The notes: generated from the letters alone by a model not told the origin. DNA of 64,000 nucleotides from Paramecium octaurelia (GCA_905182995.1 CAJJDP010000025.1:610631-674630), one strand, 5' to 3'. Counted from the first letter of the stretch, positions 40,067 to 53,601 are shown. Numbers and translations: made by a program.

Positions 40067-41437
40067 AATGAGTATTTTCTAAGTAATCAAAAAATTACTT
40101 TTATTTGAGTAATTAAATTACCAATTATTGGTTTTAATTATATATATGAATTGTTATAAAAACAATCGATTATTTACAATTGAAAATCTTATGCTATATA
40201 TAAATTTAAAAATTAGTCAAATTAAAATAATTAATTGCATTCTATAAATTAGTAGTTTAATATGATAATTACCACTATTTTATCATAATAGTGGATCAAC
40301 AGTTGATGATTACACATACAATTTATTTGAAAATAAGGAAAACTAGAAAATTTTAAACTTATATTAAGAATGGTTGTCATTAGGATAGTGGTTTAAATAT
40401 TATTAATCAAATAATTTACATTGATCACTTATAAATAAAATACTAGTTTATGATTTAACAAAATAGTCTTCCTCTCTAATAATTCTAATATTTTTCAACA
40501 AAAAATTTTGAGGACACTTTGTTTAACCATTTCATTTATTTCGGTATGTTGCATCAGATTATGCCAAACCATTATCTTTAACTATTCAGTTTGAGATTGG
40601 ATAAAAATTTATATATCTCCCTATTTTGCCTACAATTAACGAGTTCCTAATTTGAAATTGAAATCTCACCTTTCGATTCTTAAGTTATCGATTTTATGTA
40701 GATATAATACCATAAGTCATCTCTACATTCTAATTTACACTCAGCTATTTACATCTTGCATCAGGGATCTTGCTCGTGCAATGCATAGACAATTTGAGTT
40801 AAGTCTATATTTTATTTCTCTAAGTCCCAATCAGGATACTTATATTGCAGAATAGGACCCCACAAATAGAAGGTAGGTACTCTAACTATTATAAAAGGAT
40901 TCTAAGCCTTTCTTTTTCGTCTTCTTACATCTAGTCACATGACTTCTTTTTAATAAATTTTTTACCTCTGCAAGATATTTTAAAATATACTATTACTAAC
41001 CAATTGATAGTTCTACCTTTATGATATTTAGGCGAGCAAAATATAAGCCTAAAATTTTAATGAATGAAGCATAAATATAATCAAATGTACTTTGAATATT
41101 AAGTTAAAATGATAAAAATAATTTTTCCCATCTCCCAAATCATAGATATCTCCTTTTATTGAAGCACAACAGAATAAATTAAATAAGAGATTAAATAAAT
41201 TGATCTTAAAATTAGTGAAATAATTAATTCATGAGCTGCACTCTCAGAACTATATAAGCGAAAAATTTTAATTAATGTTAATGTTGTCTATATATAAGTA
41301 TTATACTTTTTTTTCTATTTATTTTATCGAAAATTATTTCCTCTTTTTAAAATCAATTTGCTATGCTAGCACTTAATTAATAATTTATTATCATCGATAG
41401 TAAGCTAAGTGTTCGTTCATAAGCAAAATGAGATTGC
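40067..41437 (+). repeat. 1,371-bp direct repeat, right copy, starting after the N at 40066
   Basis: Second copy of 38695-40065; the sequence runs on naturally into 41438 onward. Confidence 0.9.
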
Positions 41438-42880
41438 CTCAATTCTGACTCTTATTCCTTTGAGGCCTTAGTTAAAAAGTTGAGTAAGAAGTCCTATAAT
41501 CATACCCTTTTATTTCAGAAGAGCATAGCTAGAATTTTCTATCAAAGCTCACATAATCATACACAGAATATTCCAATTATATACAAAACCTCACTCAGGA
41601 AGATTCTTCTTTGCTGTTTGGTTTATTGCTTCTAATATACAAAAAGAGTATTTTAATTGTAAGGTTAAATAAGTATTTTATTTATCTCCAAGTTGATTGA
41701 ATCAATGATGTAAAGCAAATTATTTCAATAAAAAAAAATATTCTGATTAAATTTATTGCTGTATTCCTATCCATATTTGAAAACAAAACAAATTTGATTT
41801 ATCGATTATAAATGTGACCTTTCTTGTTTTTTCTATGTGTTCTGTTTAACTTCTCTTTTATTTAATCTCCAAATTCTCACAATTTTTATCAAGTTAATAA
41901 TTATAGTTTTATCAACTCTTATAGTATAAAATACTTTTTAAAGCGTTAAATCTTTAATTTATAATATGAAAATGAAAACAAAAATGAGAGGAAGAATTTT
42001 TACAAGTACAAATATTTAATAACATCCTTTGATATTTTGATATGCTCCAATAAAAATGTAATGAGAAAAATTGACTACCTGTAATCACTTTTGAATTCCG
42101 AATAAGTTGAATGAATTCCATTTCATTCAATGAAGTGGATAAGGAACTGTTTAAGATCTGAACTATATAATTTGTTAAATTTAAAGGTGATACCAGAAAG
42201 GGTTTAGAATATTAAGACATATATATAATTAAGTTCTGATTATTTTAGGTAGAGATAAAGCATTAAAGTAAAGATGCTTAGAAATCTAAAAAATAATGAA
42301 TATAAATAAATTCTATTACATCTTAATATATTTTCTCAGATTAATAAAGTTTATAGTTAAAGTTAATTACACTAATTTTGGACCACAACCTAAAATCAAT
42401 ATAAAATATATTTTCATGCAAAATTGTTATCCAAAATATTCACAATTTTAATACCTTTCTTTAAGGACTTAAAACTGAAATCTATTATAAAATACTAACT
42501 TATACATATTTTGTCACAGCCTTAATATTAATATTTATTAAGTAATTATATAATTCCTTCTGAATAAACTAATGTAAAATTATTGAATAGATTTCTGACT
42601 CTTGTTTAGTTACCATTTAATTTTTGATAAGACAATAAAGAGACTCTAAGGGAAATAATCTCTACACTTTGAATTTCACTCCTCCATCTGCATGAATTGA
42701 TATCTAATATTCCATTTTAATCTAAGACCTATAAACAATTAATCATAATAAATTTAGAGAATTAAGACTTCTAAACACGTAGTAGAACTAACTAAATCTA
42801 ATAAAAGAATTTTCATCTAATCCTGCTATTAAAAAGAATACCCAAAAAAAATTAGGTGAACGAATGTTATAATTATCATA

Positions 42881-44353
42881 TCTTTAATTAATATTAAAAC
42901 AATCACCATTTTTCTATTACTAAGATAATAAAATAATAAAAAAGATGAAGCAATTCTGTCAAGATTACCAAAATAACTAGATATATTAATAAGTAATAGA
43001 AAGGTGCAATAAATTATTTTTGGTAACTTATTAGTAATTATAATACTTCCATATTAATTTATTAATAAAATCAAAGAAAGCTTATAGAAAGGGTGTCATT
43101 TCTTCGAAATAAACGAAATGGTAAGATTTAAGACTGCATTCAATATAAAATAATTAAAAGAATTTAACAATTAATAAAAGCGTAGATAAAAAGAAGATAC
43201 AATATAAATATATATCAAATGGTTAGATTAGACGAGGGATTAGAATAATTTAATTCATATATTCAGAAAAATTGTGGAAATACAGATAATTAATAATAGA
43301 AAGGTAGAGTTAACTTTTAATATTTTTATAGTTGATGAGTTAATTGAAAGCTATAGATTGGAAGAAGCATTAGAATATTATAATTTAGATATTGAGAAAC
43401 ACCCTGAAAATTCAGCCTATATTCAGAATCAAGGTATACTAACTCTGCTTATTGCTTAGCTATCATCTTATTTAAAATGAATAGGGTTAAAGAAGCATTT
43501 AAATATTATAATTAGGCTCGTTAGTTCGATCCTAAATATCTAACCTATAATTATAACGAAGGTATACTTTATTCGGCATATTTACAAAGCGGTTTCTTTA
43601 GTGAAAATGAATAGTTTGTGTGAAGCGTTAGAATACTTTAACTTTGCTATATAGAATAATCCTGGAAATGAAGAATGTTACAATTATAAAGGTAAATTAA
43701 CTCTGCATTTCCTTAGCGAGTATTTTAGATGAAATGGGTAGATTTGAAGAGGCGCTGAAAAATTATGATTTAGCCATTTAGAAAAATCCTCAAAATTCAC
43801 ATTTTTATAGTAATAAATGTATACATAATTTTTTATTTTATATAGCAAACACTTTACGGAAAATGAATAGATTGAAAGAAGCATTTGAATATAATAATAT
43901 CTCTATTTAAATAAACCCTGAAAATTCAGTATATTATTACCATTAAGGTAAAGTAATCTTTCCATATTTTCTTAGCCATCACCTTAGAATTAATGGGGAG
44001 ACTGAATGAGGCATTAGAATTTTGTGAATTTGCTATTAATAAGAACCCTAAAAATTCCGAATATTTAGGATATAAAGGTATGATAAGTTCAGTTTATCTT
44101 CTTAGCTAACATTCTAAGTAAAATGAATAGAAGGGGAGATGCATTGAAATATTATCGTTTGGCTATTTAATTAAACCCTGAAAATCCAAAATATTATCAT
44201 GACTAAGGTAGAGTTAGTTCTTTAATTTTTTAGCTATCAACTTATTAGAAATGGGGAGATTGGTCGAAGCATTGCTAAATCTAGATTCAGCTATAATGAG
44301 AGATCCAGAAAAAGATAAGTATTACAATAACAAAGGTAATATTAAATTTTATC
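42881..44353 (+). repeat. 1,473-bp direct repeat, left copy, ending at a single N (44354)
   Basis: Identical by eye to 44355-45827, covering the promoter and first nine exons of the TPR gene. Probable unmerged contig overlap. Confidence 0.9.
43219..44353 (+). other. Duplicated 5' fragment of the TPR gene (assembly artefact)
   Basis: Contains the same ATG (43219-43221), exons and introns as the intact gene at 44693-47971, shifted by 1,474 nt, and breaks off at the N within intron 9. It is not an independent gene. Confidence 0.85.
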
Positions 44354-44354
44354 N

Positions 44355-45827
44355 TCTTTAATTAATATTAAAACAATCACCATTTTTCTATTACTAAGAT
44401 AATAAAATAATAAAAAAGATGAAGCAATTCTGTCAAGATTACCAAAATAACTAGATATATTAATAAGTAATAGAAAGGTGCAATAAATTATTTTTGGTAA
44501 CTTATTAGTAATTATAATACTTCCATATTAATTTATTAATAAAATCAAAGAAAGCTTATAGAAAGGGTGTCATTTCTTCGAAATAAACGAAATGGTAAGA
44601 TTTAAGACTGCATTCAATATAAAATAATTAAAAGAATTTAACAATTAATAAAAGCGTAGATAAAAAGAAGATACAATATAAATATATATCAAATGGTTAG
44701 ATTAGACGAGGGATTAGAATAATTTAATTCATATATTCAGAAAAATTGTGGAAATACAGATAATTAATAATAGAAAGGTAGAGTTAACTTTTAATATTTT
44801 TATAGTTGATGAGTTAATTGAAAGCTATAGATTGGAAGAAGCATTAGAATATTATAATTTAGATATTGAGAAACACCCTGAAAATTCAGCCTATATTCAG
44901 AATCAAGGTATACTAACTCTGCTTATTGCTTAGCTATCATCTTATTTAAAATGAATAGGGTTAAAGAAGCATTTAAATATTATAATTAGGCTCGTTAGTT
45001 CGATCCTAAATATCTAACCTATAATTATAACGAAGGTATACTTTATTCGGCATATTTACAAAGCGGTTTCTTTAGTGAAAATGAATAGTTTGTGTGAAGC
45101 GTTAGAATACTTTAACTTTGCTATATAGAATAATCCTGGAAATGAAGAATGTTACAATTATAAAGGTAAATTAACTCTGCATTTCCTTAGCGAGTATTTT
45201 AGATGAAATGGGTAGATTTGAAGAGGCGCTGAAAAATTATGATTTAGCCATTTAGAAAAATCCTCAAAATTCACATTTTTATAGTAATAAATGTATACAT
45301 AATTTTTTATTTTATATAGCAAACACTTTACGGAAAATGAATAGATTGAAAGAAGCATTTGAATATAATAATATCTCTATTTAAATAAACCCTGAAAATT
45401 CAGTATATTATTACCATTAAGGTAAAGTAATCTTTCCATATTTTCTTAGCCATCACCTTAGAATTAATGGGGAGACTGAATGAGGCATTAGAATTTTGTG
45501 AATTTGCTATTAATAAGAACCCTAAAAATTCCGAATATTTAGGATATAAAGGTATGATAAGTTCAGTTTATCTTCTTAGCTAACATTCTAAGTAAAATGA
45601 ATAGAAGGGGAGATGCATTGAAATATTATCGTTTGGCTATTTAATTAAACCCTGAAAATCCAAAATATTATCATGACTAAGGTAGAGTTAGTTCTTTAAT
45701 TTTTTAGCTATCAACTTATTAGAAATGGGGAGATTGGTCGAAGCATTGCTAAATCTAGATTCAGCTATAATGAGAGATCCAGAAAAAGATAAGTATTACA
45801 ATAACAAAGGTAATATTAAATTTTATC
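44355..45827 (+). repeat. 1,473-bp direct repeat, right copy, starting after the N at 44354
   Basis: Second copy of 42881-44353; it continues without a break into the rest of the TPR gene. Confidence 0.9.
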
Positions 45828-47971
45828 TTTAAATAGCTGCTATTTTACAAAGAATGAACAAACCAGATGAAGCATTAGGAAATAATGATTTGGCTATTTA
45901 GAAAAACCCTGAAAATCCAGACTATTATTTCAACAAAGGTTGATTTATTTCTGTATATTTAAAAAGCTACCACTTTAGTATAATTGAATAGATTAGTAGA
46001 AGCTTTGGAATATTATGATATAGCAATTTAAAAAAACCCTGAAAATGCAGATTATTATTTCAGCAAAGGTTGAGTTACCATATATTTAAAAGCGACTACA
46101 TTAGATTAATTGAATAAATTAGAAGAAGCGTTAACATATTATGACTTTTCTATTGGTAAAAACCATAAAAATTCGAACTATTATGAACATAAAGGTACTA
46201 TTAATGTTTATATAGCGATAACTTTAAAGAAGTTGAATAGATAGGAAGAAGCATTGAATTATTATAATTAAGCTATTTAGATAAACCCGAAAAATTCCCA
46301 CTATTATAATAATAAAGGTATATTAACTTTTCTGATATCCATAGCGATTGCCTTATTTTAACTGAATAGATTTGAAGAAGCATTAGAATAATATGAATTA
46401 GCTATTAAGGAAGACCCTCAAAATTCAGAATATTTTTCAAACAAATGTAAACTTAACTTTGGATATTTACAAAGCGTCTACCTTATATAGCATGAATAGA
46501 TTTGAAGAGGCACTATAAGGTTATGAATAAGCCATCTAGATTAACCCTGAAAATTCAGCCTATTTTAACTCTAAAGGTATATTAACTTTGTATTTGTACA
46601 CAGCGATTACTTTAGATAAATTGAATAGATTAGAAGAAGCATTGTAATATCACGATTTTGCTATTGAGAGAAACTCTGAAAATTCTGAGTATTTTAATAA
46701 AAAAGGTATATTAATGTTAATTTGTACAAAGCGGCTACTTTAGTTAAATTGAATAGATTAGAAGAAGCATTATAATATTATGATTTAGCGATAGAAAAAA
46801 ACCCTGAAAATCCTGAGTATTTTAATGAAAAAGGTATATTAACTTTATATTTGCACACAGCGTATACTTTATGCAATATGAATAGAATTGAAGAAGCATT
46901 AAAATATCATGATTAAGCGATTTTGATAAGCCCTGAGAAATCAGAATATTACTATTATAAAGGTATAAATAACTTTGAATGCTTATATAGCTAATACATT
47001 AACATAAATTAATGAATATGAAGAAGCATTGAAATTTTATGATTTATCCATAATGTTAAACCCTTAAAATTCTGAGTATTTTAATAAAAAAGGTATATTA
47101 ACTTTTTATCTGCAAACAGCTACTACTTTAGATAGATTGAATAGATTAGATGAAGCATTATCAAATTATGATTAGGCAATTTCGAAAAACAGGACTAATT
47201 CTGAGTATTTTGATAATAAAGGTAACAACCTGTTTTCATTATAAACAGCGGCTATTTTAGATAAAATGAATAAATTTGAGGAGGCTTTGGAAAATTCAGA
47301 TTTAGCAATAAAATATGACCCTCAAAATTCTAAATATTATTATGGCAAAGGTATAATTAACTTTGAATATTAAACAGCGGCTACTTTATGTTAAATGAAT
47401 AGACTTGAGGAAGCATCAGAATATTATAAACTTGCTATTAATAAAAACCCTGAAAATTCAGAATATTATTATTCTTAAGGTATAATTAACTTTGAATATT
47501 TACATAGCGATTAATTTATTTTAAATGAATAAAATTTAGGAATCATAAAATTATTTTGATAAGGCCATTAGTCTAGATCCTAAAATTTCAGATTATTATT
47601 TTGGCAAAGGTGTATTTAACTATGTATATTTCTTAGCGATTGCTCTAAGTTAAATGAATAATTTTGAAGAAACAATACATTCTTGCTTTTTGATCAATCA
47701 AACAAGGCCAAAAAAAAAAGATTATAAAAATTTTGAAGGTAAAATTACTCTAAATTTTTAATAGCCATTGCTCTAAATTAATTGGATAAATTGAGAGAAA
47801 TATTGAAATTTTTTAATTCTGCAATTAGTATAAACCCTTAAAATTAATTGTATCAAGATTTTTAAAGTAAAATTAATTTTGAATATTTAAATAGAGTAGA
47901 TGTTAGATAAAAAGAATCGTTTGGATATAGCAATTTAATATTTGAACAGTCGTTAATTTAATAAGTTATGA
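44693..47971 (+). CDS. TPR-repeat protein encoded by about one exon per repeat (26 exons)
   Basis: Spliced product of 869 residues (870 codons; 25 introns of 21-28 nt totalling 669 nt). After a short first exon, almost every exon is about 102 nt and encodes one 34-residue TPR of the pattern KMNRFEEALEYY..AI.KNPENSEYYNNK. All introns lie at the same place in the repeat and in the same phase (1): the exon ends with one base of a codon, mostly G after AAA, and the next begins CG or CT. The first intron is 44778-44805 and the last 47867-47894. Introns resemble one another (GTATATTAACTTT...AG) and end in TAG, AAG or CAG. The last units are more divergent. TPR superhelices bind peptides or proteins; the partner is unknown. 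The architecture points to growth by tandem duplication of exon plus intron. Confidence 0.88.
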
Positions 47972-49534
47972 TTTATTAATTCATTTTTATTGCCTTGATA
48001 GATGGTTAAAGGATTTCTATTAGATAATAGTCTATATAAATTAATTCCTTTTCATGACTTTTTTAATATTTCTTTATAATGTACTTGCAATGGTAAATCC
48101 GTTCCATCTTTTAAGTCTATTTAGTATTATTGGTTAGTCAAACTAGAATATTAATTCATGCTATAAGATATAAGATGTTAATAATGGCATTTTTACATTT
48201 TCAAATATTTAATAGAAATTTACTTTATATAAAATTTTTGGCATCTTGTAAAAAACAGTCTATTCAAAATTTCTAATCAAAAATAATTCAAACCTTTTGT
48301 AACTCTCAGCCTAAACTTCAAATTAAATTTAATGATTAATCAGATTCAATCATTTTATTATTCCTGAGCTGAAGCCTTGTAAGATCTGCGAGGGATCTCA
48401 GATGAAACCTTTTTTGATCATCTTTTAGAACACACAATCAATTTTGAAAAATTAATTAGTATTTTTATATTATTTTTCATATGAATCATATAAATGATAA
48501 GAAAATTTAATTGAAAATATAACCATACACAGCTAGACAAGAGCCCTGAACTGTTTATTTACATCTTTAAAGAGGTCTAAAATAATAACAGATTAGATAA
48601 TCTAAGGAAGCACTCTGATGTTAAGCAAATTTTTATCCGTCATATTTGACTCAAGGTTTTCGCGTTGAACTTTTGAATGTTTGAAGGGCGTTCAAATTTC
48701 CCCTGCTTAGAATTTATGATGCTTTCCTTTAGTCTATATACTCAAGTATTCTCGTCCTCAAACCTCCTACAAATTTACCAATAAATGAAATTAAATTATT
48801 GTCTTCAAATTTTGAAGTTCAGGCTATCAGTGAATCTTGCATGACATTTAATTAAAACTATCAAAGTAAATAATTTTTGAAAATAAAATTACAAATAGGA
48901 GAATTATATAACAAACTTTTTATAGAAATTAATTTTTGAAAATGTAATTTCAAGCAAATTTACTCCTAGAGCTATTATCATATTACAAACTAATAAATAT
49001 TTTAAGTAAAATGATGCTGTTAAATTATTCTTAAAACAAACTTGTTAAACTTAAATAAATAATTTCTTAAATTCCAGATTTTAATTAATTATTTCTTAAA
49101 TTACTTTAAAGCGCTTAAATTAAAAATGGATTAGACAGATTATATAAAAAAATTAATTATAAAAATACTTATATGTAATTGAATGGCAATTACTGTTTTT
49201 TTCTTTCAAAATTTTGCATTTTGTATTATTTTTTTGTTAAATTCTTTTTATCTAATTACCCATAGGTTCATTCGAGTTCTTCCTATCAATTTCCTCTTGC
49301 CATATGAATATCTCTTCAAGTTTTTCTTAAATAATCATGAATATACTCTCTAGTTTTTTAATTAAACAACTACTCAGTCTCATCTTTCACTATATAGCAC
49401 TCTCCTTCTTTCTTAATATTGATTCTACTATAAATTTTTACTCTTTAACTTCTCTAATTACAATTTATCATTTTCTTTTTCTCTATCTTCTTTCTCAATA
49501 AACCTTCTATCTTGCAAACTTTTGATATTACACA
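47517..49534 (+). repeat. 2,018-bp direct repeat, left copy, ending at a single N (49535)
   Basis: Identical by eye to 49536-51553. It holds the 3' end of the TPR gene and the following gene-free DNA. Probable unmerged contig overlap. Confidence 0.9.
47972..49534. other. Gene-free region with a GC-richer structured-looking patch
   Basis: Downstream of the TPR gene. No intact open frame of note on the plus strand. The part from about 48360 to 48740 is less AT-rich than its surroundings and holds small inverted repeats, such as CTGAG...CTCAG near 48366-48402 and TTGAAC...GTTCAA near 48665-48693. It is a candidate non-coding RNA but no known class was recognised. The whole stretch is copied at 49991-51553. 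Confidence 0.4.
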
Positions 49535-49535
49535 N

Positions 49536-49990
49536 TATTTTAAATGAATAAAATTTAGGAATCATAAAATTATTTTGATAAGGCCATTAGTCTAGATCCT
49601 AAAATTTCAGATTATTATTTTGGCAAAGGTGTATTTAACTATGTATATTTCTTAGCGATTGCTCTAAGTTAAATGAATAATTTTGAAGAAACAATACATT
49701 CTTGCTTTTTGATCAATCAAACAAGGCCAAAAAAAAAAGATTATAAAAATTTTGAAGGTAAAATTACTCTAAATTTTTAATAGCCATTGCTCTAAATTAA
49801 TTGGATAAATTGAGAGAAATATTGAAATTTTTTAATTCTGCAATTAGTATAAACCCTTAAAATTAATTGTATCAAGATTTTTAAAGTAAAATTAATTTTG
49901 AATATTTAAATAGAGTAGATGTTAGATAAAAAGAATCGTTTGGATATAGCAATTTAATATTTGAACAGTCGTTAATTTAATAAGTTATGA
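49536..49990 (+). other. Duplicated 3' fragment of the TPR gene (assembly artefact)
   Basis: Carries the last TPR exons and the TGA stop (49988-49990), shifted 2,019 nt from the intact gene. It has no start and begins directly after the N. Confidence 0.85.
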
Positions 49991-51553
49991 TTTATTAATT
50001 CATTTTTATTGCCTTGATAGATGGTTAAAGGATTTCTATTAGATAATAGTCTATATAAATTAATTCCTTTTCATGACTTTTTTAATATTTCTTTATAATG
50101 TACTTGCAATGGTAAATCCGTTCCATCTTTTAAGTCTATTTAGTATTATTGGTTAGTCAAACTAGAATATTAATTCATGCTATAAGATATAAGATGTTAA
50201 TAATGGCATTTTTACATTTTCAAATATTTAATAGAAATTTACTTTATATAAAATTTTTGGCATCTTGTAAAAAACAGTCTATTCAAAATTTCTAATCAAA
50301 AATAATTCAAACCTTTTGTAACTCTCAGCCTAAACTTCAAATTAAATTTAATGATTAATCAGATTCAATCATTTTATTATTCCTGAGCTGAAGCCTTGTA
50401 AGATCTGCGAGGGATCTCAGATGAAACCTTTTTTGATCATCTTTTAGAACACACAATCAATTTTGAAAAATTAATTAGTATTTTTATATTATTTTTCATA
50501 TGAATCATATAAATGATAAGAAAATTTAATTGAAAATATAACCATACACAGCTAGACAAGAGCCCTGAACTGTTTATTTACATCTTTAAAGAGGTCTAAA
50601 ATAATAACAGATTAGATAATCTAAGGAAGCACTCTGATGTTAAGCAAATTTTTATCCGTCATATTTGACTCAAGGTTTTCGCGTTGAACTTTTGAATGTT
50701 TGAAGGGCGTTCAAATTTCCCCTGCTTAGAATTTATGATGCTTTCCTTTAGTCTATATACTCAAGTATTCTCGTCCTCAAACCTCCTACAAATTTACCAA
50801 TAAATGAAATTAAATTATTGTCTTCAAATTTTGAAGTTCAGGCTATCAGTGAATCTTGCATGACATTTAATTAAAACTATCAAAGTAAATAATTTTTGAA
50901 AATAAAATTACAAATAGGAGAATTATATAACAAACTTTTTATAGAAATTAATTTTTGAAAATGTAATTTCAAGCAAATTTACTCCTAGAGCTATTATCAT
51001 ATTACAAACTAATAAATATTTTAAGTAAAATGATGCTGTTAAATTATTCTTAAAACAAACTTGTTAAACTTAAATAAATAATTTCTTAAATTCCAGATTT
51101 TAATTAATTATTTCTTAAATTACTTTAAAGCGCTTAAATTAAAAATGGATTAGACAGATTATATAAAAAAATTAATTATAAAAATACTTATATGTAATTG
51201 AATGGCAATTACTGTTTTTTTCTTTCAAAATTTTGCATTTTGTATTATTTTTTTGTTAAATTCTTTTTATCTAATTACCCATAGGTTCATTCGAGTTCTT
51301 CCTATCAATTTCCTCTTGCCATATGAATATCTCTTCAAGTTTTTCTTAAATAATCATGAATATACTCTCTAGTTTTTTAATTAAACAACTACTCAGTCTC
51401 ATCTTTCACTATATAGCACTCTCCTTCTTTCTTAATATTGATTCTACTATAAATTTTTACTCTTTAACTTCTCTAATTACAATTTATCATTTTCTTTTTC
51501 TCTATCTTCTTTCTCAATAAACCTTCTATCTTGCAAACTTTTGATATTACACA
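49536..51553 (+). repeat. 2,018-bp direct repeat, right copy, starting after the N at 49535
   Basis: Second copy of 47517-49534; it continues naturally toward the WD40 cluster. Confidence 0.9.
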
Positions 51554-51590
51554 ATGGTCTCATTCTTCTGATTCTTATACACAAATTCAT
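51399..51590 (-). CDS. Small charged ORF, uncertain
   Basis: Open frame of 63 residues from ATG to TGA, rich in Glu, Lys, Arg and Gln, helix-like. A possible 31-nt intron near its end (GTGCTATATAG...GAGTAG) would replace the last residues and extend it slightly. No homologous family is recognised. It lies alone between the TPR and WD40 genes; it may be a real small gene or chance in AT-rich DNA. Confidence 0.3.
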
Positions 51591-51789
51591 TTTTTTATGG
51601 CCGCTTTTTTTTTTTTTCTGAAAATGTTTGAAAAACTTTAAGTTTACATTGAGAAAATATAATTAGCTCAAGTAAAATATGAAAAACTATTTATAATTAA
51701 TATTTACACTACAGAATAAATAGTTTCAAAACAAAGGTTGATTATAAATTAATCAATTTACATTGATATAAATAATTATATATTTTCAT

Positions 51790-53297
51790 TCATTTTTCCA
51801 TTTATTTTCTGATTTGTATTTAATTTGATTTGTTGTCCCATGTAATCAAATACTCTCCATCATCACTCATGCTTCCAAAGAAAGAATTCGTTTCGAAATT
51901 AATTGACTATTCAGTAACAAATTCTCCATTCGACTTTTTCCTTATCAGATTAATAAATTCCCCATTTTTAAAAACAAGGATTTGTTTTTAATCAATAAAT
52001 TATGAAGGGAAAAAACATTAGCCATCTAATCCACATTTAACACTAATATCTTAAGTCTATATAAATTATTTATTGATATCATTCATCTCAAAAACCTATA
52101 ACTTTTCAGTATTATATGGCGAGAATACAAAGGTATTATCATCAATAAAGCATATGCGATATCCATCCTACTCAATTGTTAGCTTTTAAACTGTTATCCA
52201 TTCTTTATTTAATTCTGATTATTCTCTTATTAAAATAAACTTATCAAAACCACAAGATATCAACCGATTTTATTATGAATTTAAGCTTAATCCATATACA
52301 GATTTTGAATGATCCTTAATAGTTTATTAACATAACCATTCATTTTTCTTTGCCCAAATTTTGATTGCTTTGTCATCACTCCCTGATATAATTTGATCTT
52401 CATTATTATTTATTACTAAACAATTGATTTAATGACTATGTCCGTTTAGTATCTATTATTTACTCCATAAATTTTGTTATATTTTTTGCCATATAATAAT
52501 AGTACCATCTCTGCTCCCTGATATAAAATGATTAGATTTCTTCATAAAGTTTAAAGTAAATACGGAACTCTTGTGTTCATTTAAGCTCTATAGATGTTTC
52601 AGGATACCATACCTGAATTCAAATAATTTAATTTATGATCTACACCCAGCCACTAATGTGGAGGAACTTTTATTAAGAGCTATTGCAAAGCAAATCTCAT
52701 TTTATTAAAATGAATAATCTTGTATTAATTAATAGCAGAATGGTTTCATCTTTTATAGATAAGAAGATTAAAGTATGCTTGATTGTATACTAATAATGTT
52801 TGCATCAATATTTTCAACTAATGTTTACGAGCCCTTATCCTAGTCTTAAAGTTTAGGTTCCATTGACATCGAAATATTACTTTTTTCATTTTCACATTCT
52901 TAAACAATGCCTTCAGTTACTTCTTTGATTTGTAAATTGGTTTATTGTTCATTTTATGATAATTAATCCTACAATTCTTTCTTTTTCATATAATTTGTGA
53001 TTAATGGTTGCATAACTTGATAAAGTTATTCAACAAAGTTTGAATTTTCAAATTTATGGCAAGGAAAATTATCAGAATATTCAGAAGTTAATGTTTGAAG
53101 AGAATTTTGTTAATTATCATCGATAGCATAAGAAGTACTCTTAAGAATTTAATCTAGTTAAGCATCGATATTGTCAAATATAGACTAATTGATTCATTAA
53201 TGAACAATATTACTTCAACCTAATTTTATACTTATTGCAAGCATTCTTCCATTTTTTTAAGGTAGTAATCTTTTATATGTTCATCTTGTTAATACAT
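51790..53297 (-). CDS. WD40-repeat protein with coiled-coil N-terminus, copy 1
   Basis: Two-exon gene of 492 residues (intron 53185-53213, 29 nt, TAG end; 493 codons spliced). Residues about 1-165 are helical and Gln-rich (MEECLQQVQNQVE onward). The rest forms WD40 blades with typical ends: LISCGFDKFI, IISGSDDKAIKIW, FISGSRDGTIIIW and GEYLITWD. Such propellers are protein-interaction platforms; this family is large in Paramecium. The start at 53297 is chosen by alignment with the paralogue at 60534-61939; ATG 53252 is an alternative. TGA at 51790. An identical copy lies at 56789-58296. Confidence 0.85.
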
Positions 53298-53600
53298 TTG
53301 GTAATCTGTAGAATAAATTTATTTATATTGAAATTATCCCCTCGAATTCCATTTTTAATAAAAAAGAATGTATTGAATATCTTCTCACTTTCAAAAAAAT
53401 AGCAGATTTTGAGAGAATGGATGAGACAAGAATAACTACAGGAATTTAATTCAATAAGGTTTGTTTAGTTTATAGGTTTCAGTTACCAATAGCTAATATT
53501 TAAAGTTAACGGATAACTAAAAGGAACAAATCATTAGCTAATCTATTGTTATATGAAGATCAAATCAACTTAAAAATAAGCAATTTACAAACTTGATGTA
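52045..53600 (+). repeat. 1,556-bp direct repeat, left copy, ending at a single N (53601)
   Basis: Identical by eye to 53602-55157. It covers most of the WD40 gene. Probable unmerged contig overlap, nested in the A-B duplication. Confidence 0.88.
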
Positions 53601-53601
53601 N

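Larger units (their letters stand above)
38582..43218. other. Long gene-poor region, partly duplicated
   Basis: No intact gene seen on either strand. Plus-strand frames open for about 100 codons exist near 39226-39550 (copied at 40598 onward) and near 41434-41750, but both lack a suitable start and match nothing I know. Part of the length is the 1,371-bp assembly duplication. The end near 43218 should contain the promoter of the TPR gene. Confidence 0.5.
51762..53600 (+). repeat. Segment A, first copy (WD40 gene unit)
   Basis: Equals 56761-58599 by eye (offset 4,999). Segment A followed by segment B makes a unit of about 3.44 kb that occurs twice in the true order A-B-A-B, with an extra partial A inserted by the N-type contig overlap at 53601. 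Confidence 0.88.

Noticed and set aside
41434-41750. Plus-strand frame open for about 105 codons between two TGA codons
   Set aside because: No start codon in frame near the beginning and no similarity recognised; could be a relic but is not supported.
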